Source: an uncultured Oscillibacter sp. (lineage in GTDB: Bacteria; Bacillota; Clostridia; Oscillospirales; Oscillospiraceae). Taken from it: DNA of 64,000 nt. The stretch spans positions 1-64,000 of the forward strand of contig CAJTMG010000013.1 in NCBI GenBank assembly GCA_910577405.1, read 5' to 3'. Made by a program: the position numbers and the translations under genes. Each line of letters begins with the position of its first letter. Within the stretch, counting starts at the first letter, position 1. The notes under the pieces were generated by a model, which saw only the letters and a program-made list of their open reading frames with translations, had not been told where the DNA came from and ran no database searches. Shown in pieces: positions 63,869-64,000 of the stretch.

Positions 63869-64000
63869 ATGGCAAATGATATGCGTCCCGCCGACATGAA
63901 GCGGATTAACTCCCCTGAACTTGCAAACGCTTTTATTGAGGAACAAATTGCTCAGGTACAGGCTCAGGTAGGTGATAAAAAGGTGCTTCTGGCTTTGTCC
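63869..64000 (+). CDS. guaA: GMP synthase, ATP-pyrophosphatase part (cut by window end)
   Basis: The first 44 codons read MANDMRPADMKRINSPELAN, then FIEEQIAQVQAQVGDKKVLL and ALS at the window edge. The last stretch matches the opening of the GuaA N-type ATP pyrophosphatase domain (FIxEQIxxIRxxVGxxKVLLALSGGVDSS), which adenylates XMP. The glutamine amidotransferase domain would normally precede this region, so this is either the separate synthetase subunit or a rearranged GuaA. ACAGGAGG precedes the ATG at 63869. Confidence 0.75.
   Translation, partial: MANDMRPADMKRINSPELANAFIEEQIAQVQAQVGDKKVLLALS

Noticed and set aside
1..64000. CRISPR arrays, tRNA, rRNA or prophage
   Set aside because: No regularly spaced repeats, cloverleaf genes, rRNA segments or phage structural genes were recognised by eye.

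Overview
The window reads as chromosome from a flagellated, spore-forming, GC-rich anaerobic Firmicute that makes butyrate. The grounds are a flagellin/csrA pair, the forespore sigma factor SigG, a SpoVAF-type germination protein, a YlmC/YmxH sporulation protein, oxygen-sensitive class III ribonucleotide reductase, a butyryl-CoA:acetate CoA-transferase-type enzyme, acyl-CoA dehydrogenase with EtfAB, and inositol-type catabolism. Protein style and gene content suggest the Oscillospiraceae (Oscillibacter / Intestinimonas / Dysosmobacter-like). That placement is inference; no rRNA gene is present. The strong third-position GC bias makes many long but spurious antisense reading frames.

Layout. 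1-2.4 kb: 5' part of a flagellin gene, csrA, and two tandem XRE regulators, one fused to a transposase-derived DUF4096 domain, with two matching 28-bp palindromes upstream. 2.4-5.1 kb: ECF sigma/anti-sigma pair and a YetF-like membrane protein with a DUF4363 partner. 5.2-22.1 kb: the most striking region, a one-directional run of genes: lldR-type regulator, lactate permease, FAD lactate dehydrogenase, etfB, etfA, acyl-CoA dehydrogenase, lutC, a fused lutB-lutA, polyprenyl diphosphate synthase, menA, menG, fixC, fixX and two ArsA-type ATPases. 22.2-27 kb: sigG with a forespore-type promoter, a small protein, an unknown protein and a YceG-like protein. 27.1-30.1 kb: csoR and copA with a nested copZ. 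30.1-36.2 kb: an XRE regulator, nrdDG with NrdR boxes and a possible attenuator, a KdpDE-like two-component system and a PRC-barrel sporulation protein. 36.2-42.2 kb: molybdenum cofactor and molybdate uptake operon. 42.3-45.5 kb: Crp/Fnr-type regulator, CoA-transferase and TelA. 45.5-48.1 kb: an IS3 OrfA-SWIM fusion and a ResA / CxxC microprotein / NapH-like redox operon. 48.4-59.9 kb: inositol or sugar cluster (two sugar isomerase/epimerase-type TIM barrels, two Gfo/Idh/MocA dehydrogenases, RbsABC-type ABC importer, SDR, AraC and LacI regulators). 60-64 kb: ispE, a lipase, spoVAF and the start of a GMP synthase gene.

How it may work together. Lactate enters through LctP and is oxidised by LctD and/or LutABC. 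EtfAB can connect LctD and the acyl-CoA dehydrogenase, and FixC/FixX could hand electrons to the menaquinone made by HepT, MenA and MenG. The CoA-transferase would then release butyrate. The two ArsA-like ATPases at the end of this run have no obvious role and are the best candidates for undescribed biology. Two unrelated genes carry DNA-binding domains taken from transposases, which suggests repeated domestication of mobile-element parts.
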